Counted from the first letter of the stretch, positions 1-7,860 are shown. The stretch: DNA of 64,000 nucleotides from Ramlibacter cellulosilyticus (GCF_014297465.1 NZ_JACORT010000001.1:496001-560000), one strand, 5' to 3'. Numbers and translations are program-made. The notes: generated by a model from the letters alone, not told the origin.

Positions 1-385
1 GCAGGCCGAGCTTGCCGAGCGTGTAGAACAGCCGCCGCTTCGCCGCCTCGAGGCGGTACCAGCGCGCGGGGTTTCCGGGCACCGAGAGGTCGGGCAGCAT
101 GCGCGTGAGCCGGCAGGCGGCGCACAGCGGATTGGGATCGTCGGCCGGGACCGCGAAGTTGCACGCGTTCTGCGTGGTGTGGTTGTGGCACAGGCGATAG
201 CGCCCGGTGGAGGGCTTCCTGCCTCGCGCGCGGGGGCGCCACAAACCCTCCTCCCCATCGACCTGTTCGATGGCGGCCACGTTCAGCCGGTCCGGCAGGA
301 AGGCCACGTCGCTCTCGCACTGCAGGCACTGCACGTTCTCGAAGAACAGCGGGTGCCCGCAGTACTGGCAATGGAAGGTTTTCAT
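1..385 (-). CDS. Putative zinc-ribbon / zinc-binding metallopeptidase-type protein (partial, C-terminus outside window)
   Basis: The start codon lies at 383-385 and the frame runs off the window edge, so only about 128 N-terminal residues are seen. They open with MKTFHCQYCGHPLFFENVQC, a CxxC zinc ribbon followed by further paired cysteines (QCLQCES) and later CHNHTTQNACNF and CAAC motifs. This N-terminal pattern is typical of the proteobacterial family annotated as putative zinc-binding peptidase, whose catalytic HExxH part lies further on and is not visible here. The family's role is poorly known. A GC-rich hairpin follows at 444-464 between this gene and the BON gene. Confidence 0.75.
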   Translation of the reverse strand, partial: MKTFHCQYCGHPLFFENVQCLQCESDVAFLPDRLNVAAIEQVDGEEGLWRPRARGRKPSTGRYRLCHNHTTQNACNFAVPADDPNPLCAACRLTRMLPDLSVPGNPARWYRLEAAKRRLFYTLGKLGL

Positions 386-443
386 CGGGATCCCCTCTCA
401 AGAAACGAAACGGGCAGGCGCAGCGCGAGGCGGCCTGCCCGAC

Positions 444-464
444 CGGGCGGCGTTTCGCCGCCCG
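444..464. terminator. GC-rich hairpin, weak terminator candidate
   Basis: The arms CGGGCGGCG (444-452) and CGCCGCCCG (456-464) are perfectly complementary around a TTT loop, just downstream of the BON lipoprotein stop codon at 480. No T-run follows on either strand, so intrinsic termination is uncertain. Confidence 0.3.
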
Positions 465-479
465 CAACCGGCGTGCTGC

Positions 480-794
480 TTACGGACGCACGACCAGGTT
501 GTTGCGCACTTCGCGGACACCCTTGGTGTTCGCGGCGATGCGGCCAGCCATGTCCTTCTCGGCCTGCGACTTCGCGAAACCGGACAGGGCGACGGTGCCG
601 TTCAGCGTGTCGACGTTGATCGACAGGCCGCCGGTAGTCTTGTCCTCGAGCAGCTTCGCCTTGACCGAGGTGCTGATCGCGCGGTCGTCGACGTAGGTGC
701 CGACGTCCGTCTGGCCGCGCCAGACGGCGCAGCCGCTGGTGGCGAGGGTGATGCCGGTGAGGATCGCCAGGGCGATGGCGCGGTATTGCTTCAT
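480..794 (-). CDS. BON-domain lipoprotein
   Basis: This 104-residue protein is translated from the ATG at 794 (MKQYRAIALAILTG). It has a short hydrophobic signal ending in the lipobox TSGC, so it should be lipidated and held in a membrane facing the periplasm. The rest is one BON domain: a predicted alpha-beta unit with DDRAISTSVKAKLLED, then LNGTVALSGFAKSQAEKDMA and ending GVREVRNNLVVRP. BON domains (as in OsmY) bind phospholipid and stabilise the envelope under osmotic or other stress. An upstream in-frame start at 866 would add 24 residues ahead of the signal and is unlikely. It heads a group of small envelope genes on the minus strand. Confidence 0.85.
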   Translation of the reverse strand: MKQYRAIALAILTGITLATSGCAVWRGQTDVGTYVDDRAISTSVKAKLLEDKTTGGLSINVDTLNGTVALSGFAKSQAEKDMAGRIAANTKGVREVRNNLVVRP

Positions 795-885
795 GTGAAC
801 TCCCTTCCTTTCAGGTTGCTTCTCCGATGGTGCGAACGAGCTTGAACACACCTGGGAGCGCATCATGGCGTCGCGGCAGAGGCAC

Positions 886-1350
886 TCACTCCGGACGATT
901 GTGATCTTTGCGGTAGTCCGCCGCTGACATCGCCGCCATGAACACCTGCGACAGCTGAGAGGACTTCAGCAGCGCGACGATGAGCGTGGTCAGCGAGATC
1001 AGCCGCCAGGGCCGGGCGAACGTCAGCGCCGCACCCGCCGCCAGCGAGATGCCGAGCAACTGCAGGGGCTTGCGCCGCGCATAGCTGCGCATCAGGGGCG
1101 ACGCGAGTTCGACGGCCATGTGCGCCGGGTGGTAGCGCCACCAGGTGCGCACGCCGTGCATCACGTGCCCGAGCCAGCCGCCGCCGGCCGGCGGATCCGC
1201 CAGGTCCTCGAAATCGAAGTCGGGCGCGTACCCGGCCTCGTAGCCGCGCGGCGCGGCTTCCTCGCGCGGGTCGTGCTTGCGCTGGCGGCGCGCAATGTGT
1301 TCCAGGATCGCCTGCCGGCTGCGATCCAGCTTGTCGCTCGCGTCGCTCAT
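886..1350 (-). CDS. Hypothetical membrane-associated protein
   Basis: 154 residues. The N-terminal 40 residues are charged (SDASDKLDRSRQAILEHIARRQRK), the middle is Gly/Pro-rich, and the C-terminal half has two hydrophobic stretches (roughly residues 96-112 and 117-130) that could be a membrane hairpin. The ATG at 1350 overlaps the stop of the holin-like gene by 4 bp (ATGA), so the two are probably translationally coupled. I do not recognise a family. Position and composition fit a companion of the holin-like and YqjD-like proteins upstream, which in related bacteria form a small inner-membrane stress operon. Confidence 0.75.
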   Translation of the reverse strand: MSDASDKLDRSRQAILEHIARRQRKHDPREEAAPRGYEAGYAPDFDFEDLADPPAGGGWLGHVMHGVRTWWRYHPAHMAVELASPLMRSYARRKPLQLLGISLAAGAALTFARPWRLISLTTLIVALLKSSQLSQVFMAAMSAADYRKDHNRPE

Positions 1351-1721
1351 GAACGTGCACCGATCGCGCGCAGCGCCTTTGCATCGGCATCGAGCTGCGC
1401 CTTCAGTTCGGTAAAGGCCTTTTCGGGGAGGGGCTTGCGCGCCACCGAGAAGCCGATGGCGGCGAGGGCCAGCGCGATCGCGGGAACGATCACGAAGGCC
1501 CAGTGGAACTGGTCCTGCACGGCGGCCATCATCACGGCCACGCCGGCGAGGATCAGGAACACGAGGAGCGCGAACAGCGTCACGCCCCAGGCGACCGCGC
1601 GCTTGGCGACCTCGCGGCCGACCGTGGAGGCTTCCTCGCGCATCAGCGAGGCGTAGCCCGCCACGTGTTCCATCACCAGTTCCGGCTTGGTGACCAGCAC
1701 CGAGAAGATCGGATGCAGCAT
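1347..1721 (-). CDS. Phage-holin-superfamily (Holin_X type) membrane protein
   Basis: 124 residues with two membrane segments (about 47-70 and 75-98) separated by a short charged loop, an amphipathic N-terminal helix and a charged C-terminus. This layout and the sequence REVAKRAVAWGVTLFALLVF match the putative actinobacterial/proteobacterial holin-X family, which in chromosomes accompanies YqjD/ElaB-like proteins rather than phage lysis genes. It lies 13 bp after the YqjD-like gene and overlaps the next gene by 4 bp. Its molecular job is unknown; an inner-membrane structural or stress role is inferred from context. Confidence 0.8.
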   Translation of the reverse strand: MLHPIFSVLVTKPELVMEHVAGYASLMREEASTVGREVAKRAVAWGVTLFALLVFLILAGVAVMMAAVQDQFHWAFVIVPAIALALAAIGFSVARKPLPEKAFTELKAQLDADAKALRAIGARS

Positions 1722-1734
1722 GGAGCGCCGCGCG

Positions 1735-2004
1735 TCAGAAGTAGCGGTCCTGCAGCTCGCGGCGGTGGCGCATGGCCAGGTAGAGGCCCGCGACGGCGGC
1801 GCCGACGGCCGCGGCGATCAGCGCGGACTTCATCGGGTGCTCCGAGACGTAGCGGGTGGAGGCGCTGGCGTACTCGCCCATGTAGCCGCGGGCGGCGCTG
1901 GCGCGGTCCGACATGCCGGCACGCAGGTCCTTCATGGTGCTGGAGGCGCGCTCCATCGCATCGGATGCCATGCGGCGGGTACTGTCGATCGTGTCGTTCA
2001 TCAT
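1735..2004 (-). CDS. YqjD/ElaB-like (DUF883) inner-membrane protein
   Basis: 89 residues: a long amphipathic helix (about 1-55, rich in Ala, Ser and charged residues), then the segment HPMKSALIAAAVGAAVAGLY forming one membrane helix and a basic tail. This is the usual plan of DUF883 proteins; YqjD and ElaB of E. coli are membrane-anchored, stationary-phase, ribosome-associated proteins. Two adjacent ATGs (2004 and 2001) are possible starts; a purine-rich AGAGAGGA lies upstream. It is the first gene of a minus-strand operon with the holin-like and hypothetical membrane genes. Confidence 0.82.
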   Translation of the reverse strand: MMNDTIDSTRRMASDAMERASSTMKDLRAGMSDRASAARGYMGEYASASTRYVSEHPMKSALIAAAVGAAVAGLYLAMRHRRELQDRYF

Positions 2005-2041
2005 GTCGGGGTCCTCTCTTGTCGGGGTTTGTGCAGGCTGC

Positions 2042-2206
2042 CTAGGATCTGCGCACGAGGCCGAGGACGAAGGCCACGGCGGACAGGCTCGCGAAGACGT
2101 AGAACATCAGCTTCGCGAGGCCGGCGGCGTCCGCCGCGATGCCGCCGAATCCCAGCACCGCCGCGATGAGGGCGATGACCAGGAAGACGACGGCGTAATG
2201 CAGCAC
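2042..2206 (-). CDS. DUF1328 small membrane protein
   Basis: 54 residues starting at the GTG at 2206, chosen because the family begins with a Leu-His/Tyr-Tyr-Ala-Val-Val-Phe segment directly after the start and because GAGGAG lies 5-10 bases upstream. The sequence ([20 protein letters not shown], then [19 protein letters not shown]) has the two hydrophobic helices of DUF1328/YtjA-type proteins. These are tiny integral membrane proteins of unknown function, often near stress genes. A longer frame back to 2275 reads through non-conserved residues. A TGTAGG-type box lies 140 bp upstream. Confidence 0.85.
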   Translation of the reverse strand: MLHYAVVFLVIALIAAVLGFGGIAADAAGLAKLMFYVFASLSAVAFVLGLVRRS

Positions 2207-2337
2207 GGGGACTCCTCGGGTGTTCTTGCGCAGGGGCCCGGTCAGGCGATCCGGGCCTGCCGCTAGCTTAGGCATATCCGCCGACGCGGTGATCAGGGCC
2301 TTGCGTGACAGCTTGTAGTCGGCAGGGTCGGTCGCGG

Positions 2338-2355
2338 TGTAGGACCATTCCGACA
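2338..2355. promoter_or_regulatory. TGTAGG-N6 inverted-repeat box 1
   Basis: TGTAGG-ACCATT-CCGACA: the second half matches the reverse complement of the first at 5 of 6 bases. It sits in the gap between the kinase stop (2383) and the DUF1328 start (2206), centred about 140 bp upstream of the latter. It is one of six similar boxes in the window. It is inferred to be a response-regulator operator by analogy with the GacA box (TGTAAG-N6-CTTACA). Confidence 0.4.
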
Positions 2356-2382
2356 GCCCGACGGCCGAGCTGCGGCCGGCGC

Positions 2383-3792
2383 TCAGGACGGACTGTCGAT
2401 CGCCGCCGGCTCCGGGGCCTCGGCCTCGGACTCGCCGCGCGAGCCGCCGGTCTTGGGCAGCATCGCGAGGATGCGCGTGCCGTGGCCGGGGCGGGAATGG
2501 ACGGTGAGGCGCCCGCCCGCCGCTTCGACGCGATGCCGCATGCCCGCGAGACCATGGGTCGTGGGGCGCACCGCCTGGAGCTCGAAGCCGCGGCCGTCGT
2601 CGCGCACTTCCACCTCCACGTGGTTGCTGTAGTTGCGCACGCTGATGTCGACCTGTTGCGCCTCCGCATACTTGCCCACGTTGGTCAGCGACTCCTGCAC
2701 CGTGCGATAGACGGTGAGCTGGCGGTCCTCGTCGAGTTCGACGGCCTCCAGGCTGCAGGCAACCTCCACGCCGGAGCGTTCGGAGAATTCGCGCGCCAGG
2801 ATCTCGAGCGACGGCGTGAGCCCCAGGTTCGCGAGGGACGATGGCCGCAGGTCCTCGATGATCCGGCGCTTCAAGGCGATGCCGCTGTTGAGCGTCTCGG
2901 TCAGGTGCCGCAGGCGCTCCAGCACCTCCGGCGGCTGCTCGCCCATCCGCGATTTCAGGCGGGCCACGTCCAGCTTGGCCGCGGTGAGCAGCGCCCCGAG
3001 TTCGTCGTGCAGCTCGCGTGCCAGGTGGCCCCGTTCGTCTTCGCGCACCTGCTGCAGGTGGGTCGCGAGCTGCGCCAGGCTGGCGGTGCGCTCCCGCACC
3101 TGTGTTTCGAGCAGGTCGCGCTCCTGCTGCAACGCGGCCTGCTGCTGCTCGTCCGCGCGTTTGAGCCGGGTGGTCTGCCGCAGGTAGAGATAGAAGGCGA
3201 GGAGGGCGGCGAGGGTGACGATGGAGATGCCGCCCCGCGCGAGGCGCAGCGAGCGCTGCACCTGGTGCTGCGCGGTCACCATGGCGGCGGTGGCGCTCTT
3301 CACCAGTTGCCCCGCCTGCTCGCGGATGGCGTCCATCTGCTCCTTGCCCACGTCGGAGAGCAGCACGAACTTCCAGGTTTCCTCGTTGCCCTGCTTGCGC
3401 ATGCGCACCGAGATGTCCATCTCGGCGAGCTTGCGCTGCACGTTGCGCGTGAGCTGGGACAGCGTCGCGGATTCGGCGGCCTCCGGCGGGTAGCTGCGGC
3501 GCAGCACGTCCAGCGTCTTGCCGATGTCGGCCACGGCGGCGTTGTACGGCTCCAGGTAGCGCGGGTCGCCGGTGAGCAGGTAGCCGCGCGACCCTGTTTC
3601 CGCATCCAGCACCTGCTGCAGGAGCTGGTTGACGTCGTTGCGGGTGCGGGTGGACGCCTCGATCCGGTCGAGCGCCTGGCTCGACTGGCGGTTCCCCGTC
3701 TCGCTGATACCGATGAGCACCAGCGCCGACAACAGGGCGAGGATGAGACTGATCGCACCCCGGGACGAGGCGAAAGATGACAAGACCTTCAC
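2383..3792 (-). CDS. CHASE3-domain sensor histidine kinase, NarX/HisKA_3 type
   Basis: 469 residues: membrane helix 1 (about 14-30), a CHASE3-like periplasmic sensor (about 32-180, with the typical [20 protein letters not shown] stretch), membrane helix 2 (about 187-205), a coiled linker, the HisKA_3 dimerisation domain with H262 in [12 protein letters not shown], and a C-terminal HATPase_c domain (VQESLTN, DDGRGF, GLAGMR). HisKA_3 kinases phosphorylate NarL/FixJ-type regulators, and such a regulator is encoded divergently 110 bp away, so the two are a likely pair. The ligand is unknown. A promoter candidate lies at 3813-3841. All key ATP-binding boxes are present, so the enzyme looks intact. 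Confidence 0.9.
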   Translation of the reverse strand: MKVLSSFASSRGAISLILALLSALVLIGISETGNRQSSQALDRIEASTRTRNDVNQLLQQVLDAETGSRGYLLTGDPRYLEPYNAAVADIGKTLDVLRRSYPPEAAESATLSQLTRNVQRKLAEMDISVRMRKQGNEETWKFVLLSDVGKEQMDAIREQAGQLVKSATAAMVTAQHQVQRSLRLARGGISIVTLAALLAFYLYLRQTTRLKRADEQQQAALQQERDLLETQVRERTASLAQLATHLQQVREDERGHLARELHDELGALLTAAKLDVARLKSRMGEQPPEVLERLRHLTETLNSGIALKRRIIEDLRPSSLANLGLTPSLEILAREFSERSGVEVACSLEAVELDEDRQLTVYRTVQESLTNVGKYAEAQQVDISVRNYSNHVEVEVRDDGRGFELQAVRPTTHGLAGMRHRVEAAGGRLTVHSRPGHGTRILAMLPKTGGSRGESEAEAPEPAAIDSPS

Positions 3793-3812
3793 CCTAAAGG
3801 CTCAGCGGTGTG

Positions 3813-3841
3813 AATACAATCCGGCGCACGTCATGACTCAA
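3813..3841 (-). promoter_or_regulatory. Candidate sigma70 promoter for the CHASE3 kinase
   Basis: On the minus strand TTGAGT (3841-3836) is followed after exactly 17 bases by TGTATT (3818-3813), each matching its sigma70 consensus at 4 of 6 positions. It lies about 20 bases upstream of the kinase start at 3792. Inferred from sequence only. Confidence 0.4.
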
Positions 3842-3902
3842 GGGTAGGCCATTTCGTTCTGAAGTGGGGCACAATGAAACAGCTTGGCGTAGAAGGTGAA
3901 GC

Positions 3903-4535
3903 ATGATCAAAGTGGGCATTGTGGACGACCACGCCATCGTGCGGTCGGGCCTCAAACAGTTCTTTTCCGAGCAGGTCGACTTGCGTGTCGTCGGTGAAGC
4001 CGCGAGCGGCCGCGAGGCGATCGATCTCGTGCGCACCACGGAGATGGACGTCCTGGTGATGGACCTGTCCATGCCGGGCCAGAGCGGCATCGACGCACTC
4101 GGCATGATCCGCGCCAAAGCGCCGGATGTCGGCATCCTCATTCTCTCCGGCTACCCCGAAGAGCACTACGCGATGAACCTGATCCGCCAGGGCGCGAGCG
4201 GCTACCTGAACAAGGAGTGCGAGCCCATGGAGATCGTCAACGCGATCCGCACGATCGCGCTGGGCCGTCGCTACATCTCTCCGGCCGTCGCCGAACTGCT
4301 GGCGCAGCAGCTCAATCGCAAGGAAGGCGGCGCGCCGCACGAGCAGCTGTCCGAGCGCGAATTCCAGGTGTTCCTCAAGCTCGCGAAGGGCGAGACGGCC
4401 GGCGACATCGCGAAGGCCCTGTCCCTCTCGGTCAAGACGGTCAGCACGTACCGCACGCGCCTGATGGAGAAGATGAACCTCTCCTCCAACAGCGACCTGA
4501 CCTATTACGCGCTGAAGAACAAGCTGATCGACTGA
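3903..4535 (+). CDS. NarL/FixJ-family response regulator, GacA/UvrY-like
   Basis: 210 residues. The receiver (1-120) has acidic D8 and D9, phospho-acceptor D54 (VLVMDLSMP) and the expected Lys in YLNKE. The C-terminal LuxR-type helix-turn-helix (about 148-205) reads LSEREFQVFLKLAKGE ... LSLSVKTVSTYRTRLMEKM ... LTYYALKN. This resembles the UvrY/GacA subgroup (LS-RE-Q, KTV-YR-R, LT--A) more than NarL itself. It is divergent from a HisKA_3 kinase, its likely partner. Being GacA-like, it is a candidate reader of the TGTAGG-N6-CCTRCR boxes in this window; that link is inference. Confidence 0.92.
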   Translation: MIKVGIVDDHAIVRSGLKQFFSEQVDLRVVGEAASGREAIDLVRTTEMDVLVMDLSMPGQSGIDALGMIRAKAPDVGILILSGYPEEHYAMNLIRQGASGYLNKECEPMEIVNAIRTIALGRRYISPAVAELLAQQLNRKEGGAPHEQLSEREFQVFLKLAKGETAGDIAKALSLSVKTVSTYRTRLMEKMNLSSNSDLTYYALKNKLID

Positions 4536-4557
4536 TGGTCCCCGGAGCGCGGGCGCC

Positions 4558-4938
4558 TCACGCGCCCCGCCGCTCCACCAGCGCGAGGCAGAAGTCCACC
4601 AGCGCGTCGATCTCGTTCGACTTGTCGAAGACCGCGTCGGCCCCGAGTTCGGCGCTGCGCTTGCGCATGTCGCTCGTCGCATAGTTGCTCAGGACCACCA
4701 CGCGCTGGCCGCGGCCGCGGTCCTGGCAGGCTTCCAGCACGCCGAGCCCGCTGCCTTGCTTGAGGAACAGGTCGACGATCAGGAGGTCCCAGTCGCGGTG
4801 CGCGGCGAGCCAGGCACGCGCGTCCTTCTCGGTCTCGGCCCACCCGAGCGAGCGCACCGAAGCGAGTTCCTCCAGCGTGCCGACCAGGTTCTCACGGATC
4901 GTTGCGTTGTCTTCGACGATGTAGGTTCGCAGTTCCAC
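4558..4938 (-). CDS. Stand-alone receiver-domain response regulator
   Basis: 126 residues from a GTG start at 4938, the first residue before the beta-1 strand (ELRTYIVEDNATIREN). Acidic E9/D10, phospho-acceptor D56 (LLIVDLFLK), the Ser of VVVLSNYAT and the Lys of VFDKSNE make a complete CheY-like receiver. There is no output domain, so it may act by protein contact or phosphotransfer. It is convergent with the GacA-like regulator and is a clear relative of the receiver at 52 kb (shared GADAVFxK segment and overall plan). A palindromic TGTAGG-type box lies 96 bp upstream. Confidence 0.82.
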   Translation of the reverse strand: MELRTYIVEDNATIRENLVGTLEELASVRSLGWAETEKDARAWLAAHRDWDLLIVDLFLKQGSGLGVLEACQDRGRGQRVVVLSNYATSDMRKRSAELGADAVFDKSNEIDALVDFCLALVERRGA

Positions 4939-5025
4939 CGGATCTGGTGCGTGGCCTCCGCGCCCCCTGGCGGCGACCCCTCTCTCCTGTCGGCGGCGAT
5001 TGTGCCAGTGCCCCCGGGGCGGCAC

Positions 5026-5043
5026 GGTAGGACCTCTCCTACG
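5026..5043. promoter_or_regulatory. TGTAGG-N6 inverted-repeat box 2
   Basis: GGTAGG-ACCTCT-CCTACG has the palindrome GTAGG-N6-CCTAC and lies inside a longer imperfect hairpin (about 5020-5049). It is centred 96 bp upstream of the receiver gene (start 4938) and 123 bp upstream of the 51-residue gene (start 5158), so it could serve either. It is the most symmetrical member of the box family. Confidence 0.45.
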
Positions 5044-5157
5044 GTGCCGGTTGGGCGCGGGTGACAGGAGGCGCGGCGCGCGACTACTTGCATCCGTGCG
5101 TGCCCATGGAACACTGCCGGGCAGGAGGAGCGAGGCAGTTCCTGCTCCCTTTCCACC

Positions 5158-5313
5158 ATGAAGCTCTTCGTCCAGTCCGCCATCGTCTTCTTCGGCACCC
5201 TCATGGCCGCGGCCCTGGTCGCGCTCGGCGCGCCGGGCAACGCCGAGGTGGAGATGGCCGTGCAGGCCCCGCCGCCGGAGATGGTGGCGAGCCTGTTCGG
5301 GCTCGAGCCGTAA
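5158..5313 (+). CDS. Small secreted or membrane-anchored protein, 51 residues
   Basis: The frame from the ATG at 5158 to TAA at 5311-5313 encodes MKLFVQSAIVFFGTLMAAAL followed by VALGAPGNAEVEMAVQAPPP and EMVASLFGLEP. All 51 sense codons end in G or C, a strong coding signature in this genome. The N-terminus is one hydrophobic helix after MK, either a signal peptide (possible cut near GAPGNA) or a membrane anchor. An AGGAGG element lies about 30 bases upstream, further than usual for a ribosome site. No family recognised. It lies between a receiver gene and the MoeB/ThiF-type gene. Confidence 0.7.
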   Translation: MKLFVQSAIVFFGTLMAAALVALGAPGNAEVEMAVQAPPPEMVASLFGLEP

Positions 5314-5317
5314 GCGC

Positions 5318-6076
5318 CTACGCGGCGTGCCGCGTCCCGCACACGGGACACGCGGGGTCGCGCCGCAGCCGCATCTCCGTCCACTCCATGCTGCGTGCAT
5401 CGAGCATCTGCAGCCGCCCTGCGAGCGACGTCCCCACGCCCGCCAGCAGCCGCAAGGCCTCGGAGGCTTCCATCGCGCCCACGATGCCGACCAGCGGCGC
5501 GAACACGCCCATCGTGGCGCAGAGCGCCTCCTCGAACTGCTGGTCCTGCGGGAAGACGCAGGCGTAGCAGGGGCTGTCTTCGCTGCGCGGGTCGTACACG
5601 CTCACCTGCCCGTCGAAGCGGATCGCCGCGCCGGAGACCAGCGGCTTGCCGTGCGCGAAGCACGCACGGTTGATCGCATGGCGCGTGGTGAAGTTGTCGG
5701 TGCAGTCGATCACCACGTCGGCCTGCGGCACGAGTTCGTCGAGGTCCTGTGCGTCGACGCGCATCACGAGCGGCCGCACGAAGACGTCGGGGTTGATCGC
5801 CGCGACCGCATCGCGCGCGGACTCCGCCTTGGGCCGCCCGACGCGTTCCAGGTTGTGCGCGATCTGCCGCTGCAGGTTGGTGAGGTCCACCGCGTCGTTG
5901 TCGACGAGCGTGATGCGCCCGACGCCCGCGGTGCCGAGGTACAGCACCACGGGCGAACCGAGCCCTCCGGCGCCGATGACGAGCGCGTGCGCGTCCATGA
6001 AGCGCTGCTGCCCTTCCACGCCCAGTTCATCGAGCAGGATGTGGCGCGAGTAGCGGAGCAGCTGGTCGTCGGTCAT
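5318..6076 (-). CDS. HesA/MoeB/ThiF-family adenylyltransferase
   Basis: 252 residues from the ATG at 6076 (MTDDQLLRYSRHILLDELG, the classic opening of MoeB/ThiF proteins). It has the nucleotide-binding loop GAGGLGSPV, the Asp of TLVDNDAVDLTNLQRQ, the DCTDNF motif and two zinc-binding pairs (CYAC and CPVC). The family adenylates the C-terminal Gly-Gly of ubiquitin-like sulfur carriers (MoaD for molybdopterin, ThiS for thiazole). Sequence alone does not separate MoeB from ThiF; supply of molybdopterin to the formate dehydrogenase elsewhere in this window would fit MoeB. There is no rhodanese extension. Confidence 0.88.
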   Translation of the reverse strand: MTDDQLLRYSRHILLDELGVEGQQRFMDAHALVIGAGGLGSPVVLYLGTAGVGRITLVDNDAVDLTNLQRQIAHNLERVGRPKAESARDAVAAINPDVFVRPLVMRVDAQDLDELVPQADVVIDCTDNFTTRHAINRACFAHGKPLVSGAAIRFDGQVSVYDPRSEDSPCYACVFPQDQQFEEALCATMGVFAPLVGIVGAMEASEALRLLAGVGTSLAGRLQMLDARSMEWTEMRLRRDPACPVCGTRHAA

Positions 6077-6096
6077 GGGGGGATTGTGCCCGGGAC

Positions 6097-6181
6097 GCTT
6101 GCTGGGGTGCGCTTCGCGCAACCCAGCCTACGAGCAACCGGGCTTCGTAGGCTGGGTTGTGCGAAGCGCACCCCAGCAAGC
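6097..6181. repeat. Long palindromic repeat, GTAGGCTGGGTT family
   Basis: Arms of 37 bases (6097-6133 and 6145-6181) are complementary with one mismatch around an 11-base loop. The arm core is CAACCCAGCCTACGA, paired with its reverse complement. The same core recurs at 14704-14880 (two units) and 46197-46305. Here it lies between the start of the MoeB/ThiF gene and the end of ctpA. It is a dispersed intergenic repeat; it could also act on RNA as a very stable hairpin. Confidence 0.85.
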
Positions 6182-6197
6182 AACGCACGGACAAAGA

Positions 6198-6221
6198 AAA
6201 AGCGGCCCGCAGGCCGCTTTT
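6198..6221 (-). terminator. Intrinsic terminator after ctpA
   Basis: Perfect 10-bp stem AAAAGCGGCC / GGCCGCTTTT with a 4-base loop, T-rich on both sides, 18 bases beyond the ctpA stop codon (6239). It looks bidirectional. Confidence 0.75.
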
Positions 6222-6238
6222 TTCTTCGGGGAAGGAGA

Positions 6239-7684
6239 TCAGTTCTCCTTCTTCTCTTCCTTGTTCTCCACGACCTGCGTCTTGGAGACGATCACCGGGC
6301 GGCCCTTCAGCTGGTTCAGGGCTTGCACCAGCTGGAAGTCCTTGTCGGTGCCGAATTCGGGCACCTTGCGGTCCGCGGGGGCCTTCTTGGCCTCTTCCTC
6401 GGCGCGCTTGCGGGCTTCCTCGCGGGCCTTCTCGAAGGCCGGGTCCTTGTTGATCTCGACGCCGCCCTGGCCGCTGGACAGGTGCTTGTCGAGGTCGGCT
6501 TCGCGGGTGCGCAGCGCGGCGAAGATGTTGCCTTCGGCGGTCTCGTCGACCATGACGTCCGGCACGATGCCGCGCGCCTGGATCGACTTGCCGCTGGGCG
6601 TGTAGTAGCGCGCCGTGGTCAGCTTCAGGCCGGTGTCCGGACCCAGCGGGCGCACCGTCTGCACGGAGCCCTTGCCGAAGGTCTGGCTGCCCAGGACGGT
6701 GGCGCGCTTGTGGTCCTGCAGCGCGCCGGCCACGATCTCCGAAGCGGAGGCGGAGCCTTCGTTGACCAGCACCACCAGCGGCACGGTCTTGAGCTGCGCG
6801 GGCAGGCGCTTCAGCGGGTCGGCACCGGCACGGCGCTGGTAGAACTCCGGCGAGGCCTTGTAGACGAACTTGGACTCGGCCAGCTGCCCGTTGGTGGAGA
6901 CCACCGTCGCGTTCTCCGGCAGGAAGGCGGCGGAGATCGCCACGGCCGCATCCAGCAGGCCGCCCGGGTCGTTGCGCAGGTCGAGGACCATGCCCTTGAG
7001 GTTGGGGTCCTGCTTGTACATCTCTTCGACCTTGCGGACGAAGTCTTCCACCGTGCGTTCCTGGAACTGCGACAGGCGGATCCAGCCGAAGCCCGGCTCG
7101 ACGACCTTGCCCTTCACCGACTGGGTCTTGATCTCCTCGCGGGTGATCGTGACCGGGAAGGTGCGGTTCTCGTCCTTGCGGTAGATCGTGAGCATCACCT
7201 TGGTGTTGGGCTCGCCGCGCATGCGCTTGACGGCCTCGGACAGGGACAGGCCCTTCACCGCGGTGTCGTCGATCTTGGTGATCAGGTCGCCGGTCTTCAG
7301 GCCGGCGCGGTAGGCGGGCGAGCCCTCGATGGGCGACACCACCTTCACCAGGCCGTCTTCCTGGGAGATCTCGATGCCCACGCCGACGAAGCGGCCGGAC
7401 GTGCCTTCGCGGAATTCCTTGAAGGACTTCTTGTCGAAGTACTGCGAGTGCGGGTCGAGGCTGGCGACCATGCCGGAGATGGCGTCGGTGATCAGCTTCT
7501 TCTCGTCGACCGGTTCCACGTAGTCCGTCTTGACCATGCTGAAGACGGCAGCGAGCTGCTGCAGTTCTTCCAGCGGAAGCGGGGCAAGCGAGCCACGGGC
7601 GACGGTCTGCAGGGAAACCGTGGTCAGCGCTCCGGCCAGGGCGCCAACGGCAACAAAGCCGGCGATCTTCAGTTTGTGGCTCAT
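6239..7684 (-). CDS. ctpA: Carboxy-terminal processing protease (S41 family)
   Basis: 481 residues from the ATG at 7684 (MSHKLKIAGFVAVGALAG). It has an N-terminal signal/anchor helix, a PDZ domain (about 95-180, RFVGVGIEISQ ... AGLKTGDLITKID), and the S41 catalytic core with the serine motif GSASASE near 310-316 and the lysine in FGKGS near 338. The charged C-terminus (about 430-481) is Lys/Glu-rich. These periplasmic Ser-Lys proteases trim or degrade envelope proteins, including peptidoglycan-hydrolase partners. An upstream in-frame start at 7720 would add 12 residues before the signal and is less likely. A strong terminator follows at 6198-6221. Confidence 0.93.
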   Translation of the reverse strand: MSHKLKIAGFVAVGALAGALTTVSLQTVARGSLAPLPLEELQQLAAVFSMVKTDYVEPVDEKKLITDAISGMVASLDPHSQYFDKKSFKEFREGTSGRFVGVGIEISQEDGLVKVVSPIEGSPAYRAGLKTGDLITKIDDTAVKGLSLSEAVKRMRGEPNTKVMLTIYRKDENRTFPVTITREEIKTQSVKGKVVEPGFGWIRLSQFQERTVEDFVRKVEEMYKQDPNLKGMVLDLRNDPGGLLDAAVAISAAFLPENATVVSTNGQLAESKFVYKASPEFYQRRAGADPLKRLPAQLKTVPLVVLVNEGSASASEIVAGALQDHKRATVLGSQTFGKGSVQTVRPLGPDTGLKLTTARYYTPSGKSIQARGIVPDVMVDETAEGNIFAALRTREADLDKHLSSGQGGVEINKDPAFEKAREEARKRAEEEAKKAPADRKVPEFGTDKDFQLVQALNQLKGRPVIVSKTQVVENKEEKKEN

Positions 7685-7801
7685 GGGGTGGGTCCAGGTC
7701 CTCTCGTCTTCAATATACACCTGAGAAACGTGTCAGATGCGCGGGCGGGATAAGGGGTTCCCGAGGCCCTCCGGACGGCGTGTGAAAAAAACGCGCATCG
7801 G

Positions 7802-7819
7802 GGCAGGAATCGTCCTACA
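7802..7819. promoter_or_regulatory. TGTAGG-N6 inverted-repeat box 3 (reverse orientation)
   Basis: On the minus strand TGTAGG-ACGATT-CCTGCC, 126 bp upstream of the ctpA start (7684) and between gpmA and ctpA. It shares 15 of its first 16 bases with box 4 at 52493. Confidence 0.4.
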
Positions 7820-7860
7820 GCGTGCACCGAAGTGGGTCCCGCCTCGCCGGCAAAGCCGCG

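Noticed and set aside
1347..1721. Prophage remnant because of the holin-like gene
   Set aside because: No other phage gene is near; this holin-X type sits in a chromosomal stress operon with YqjD-like proteins.
3843..3860. A seventh TGTAGG-type box upstream of the GacA-like regulator (GGTAGG-CCATTT-CGTTCT)
   Set aside because: The second half does not match CCTACA, so it is too weak to count.
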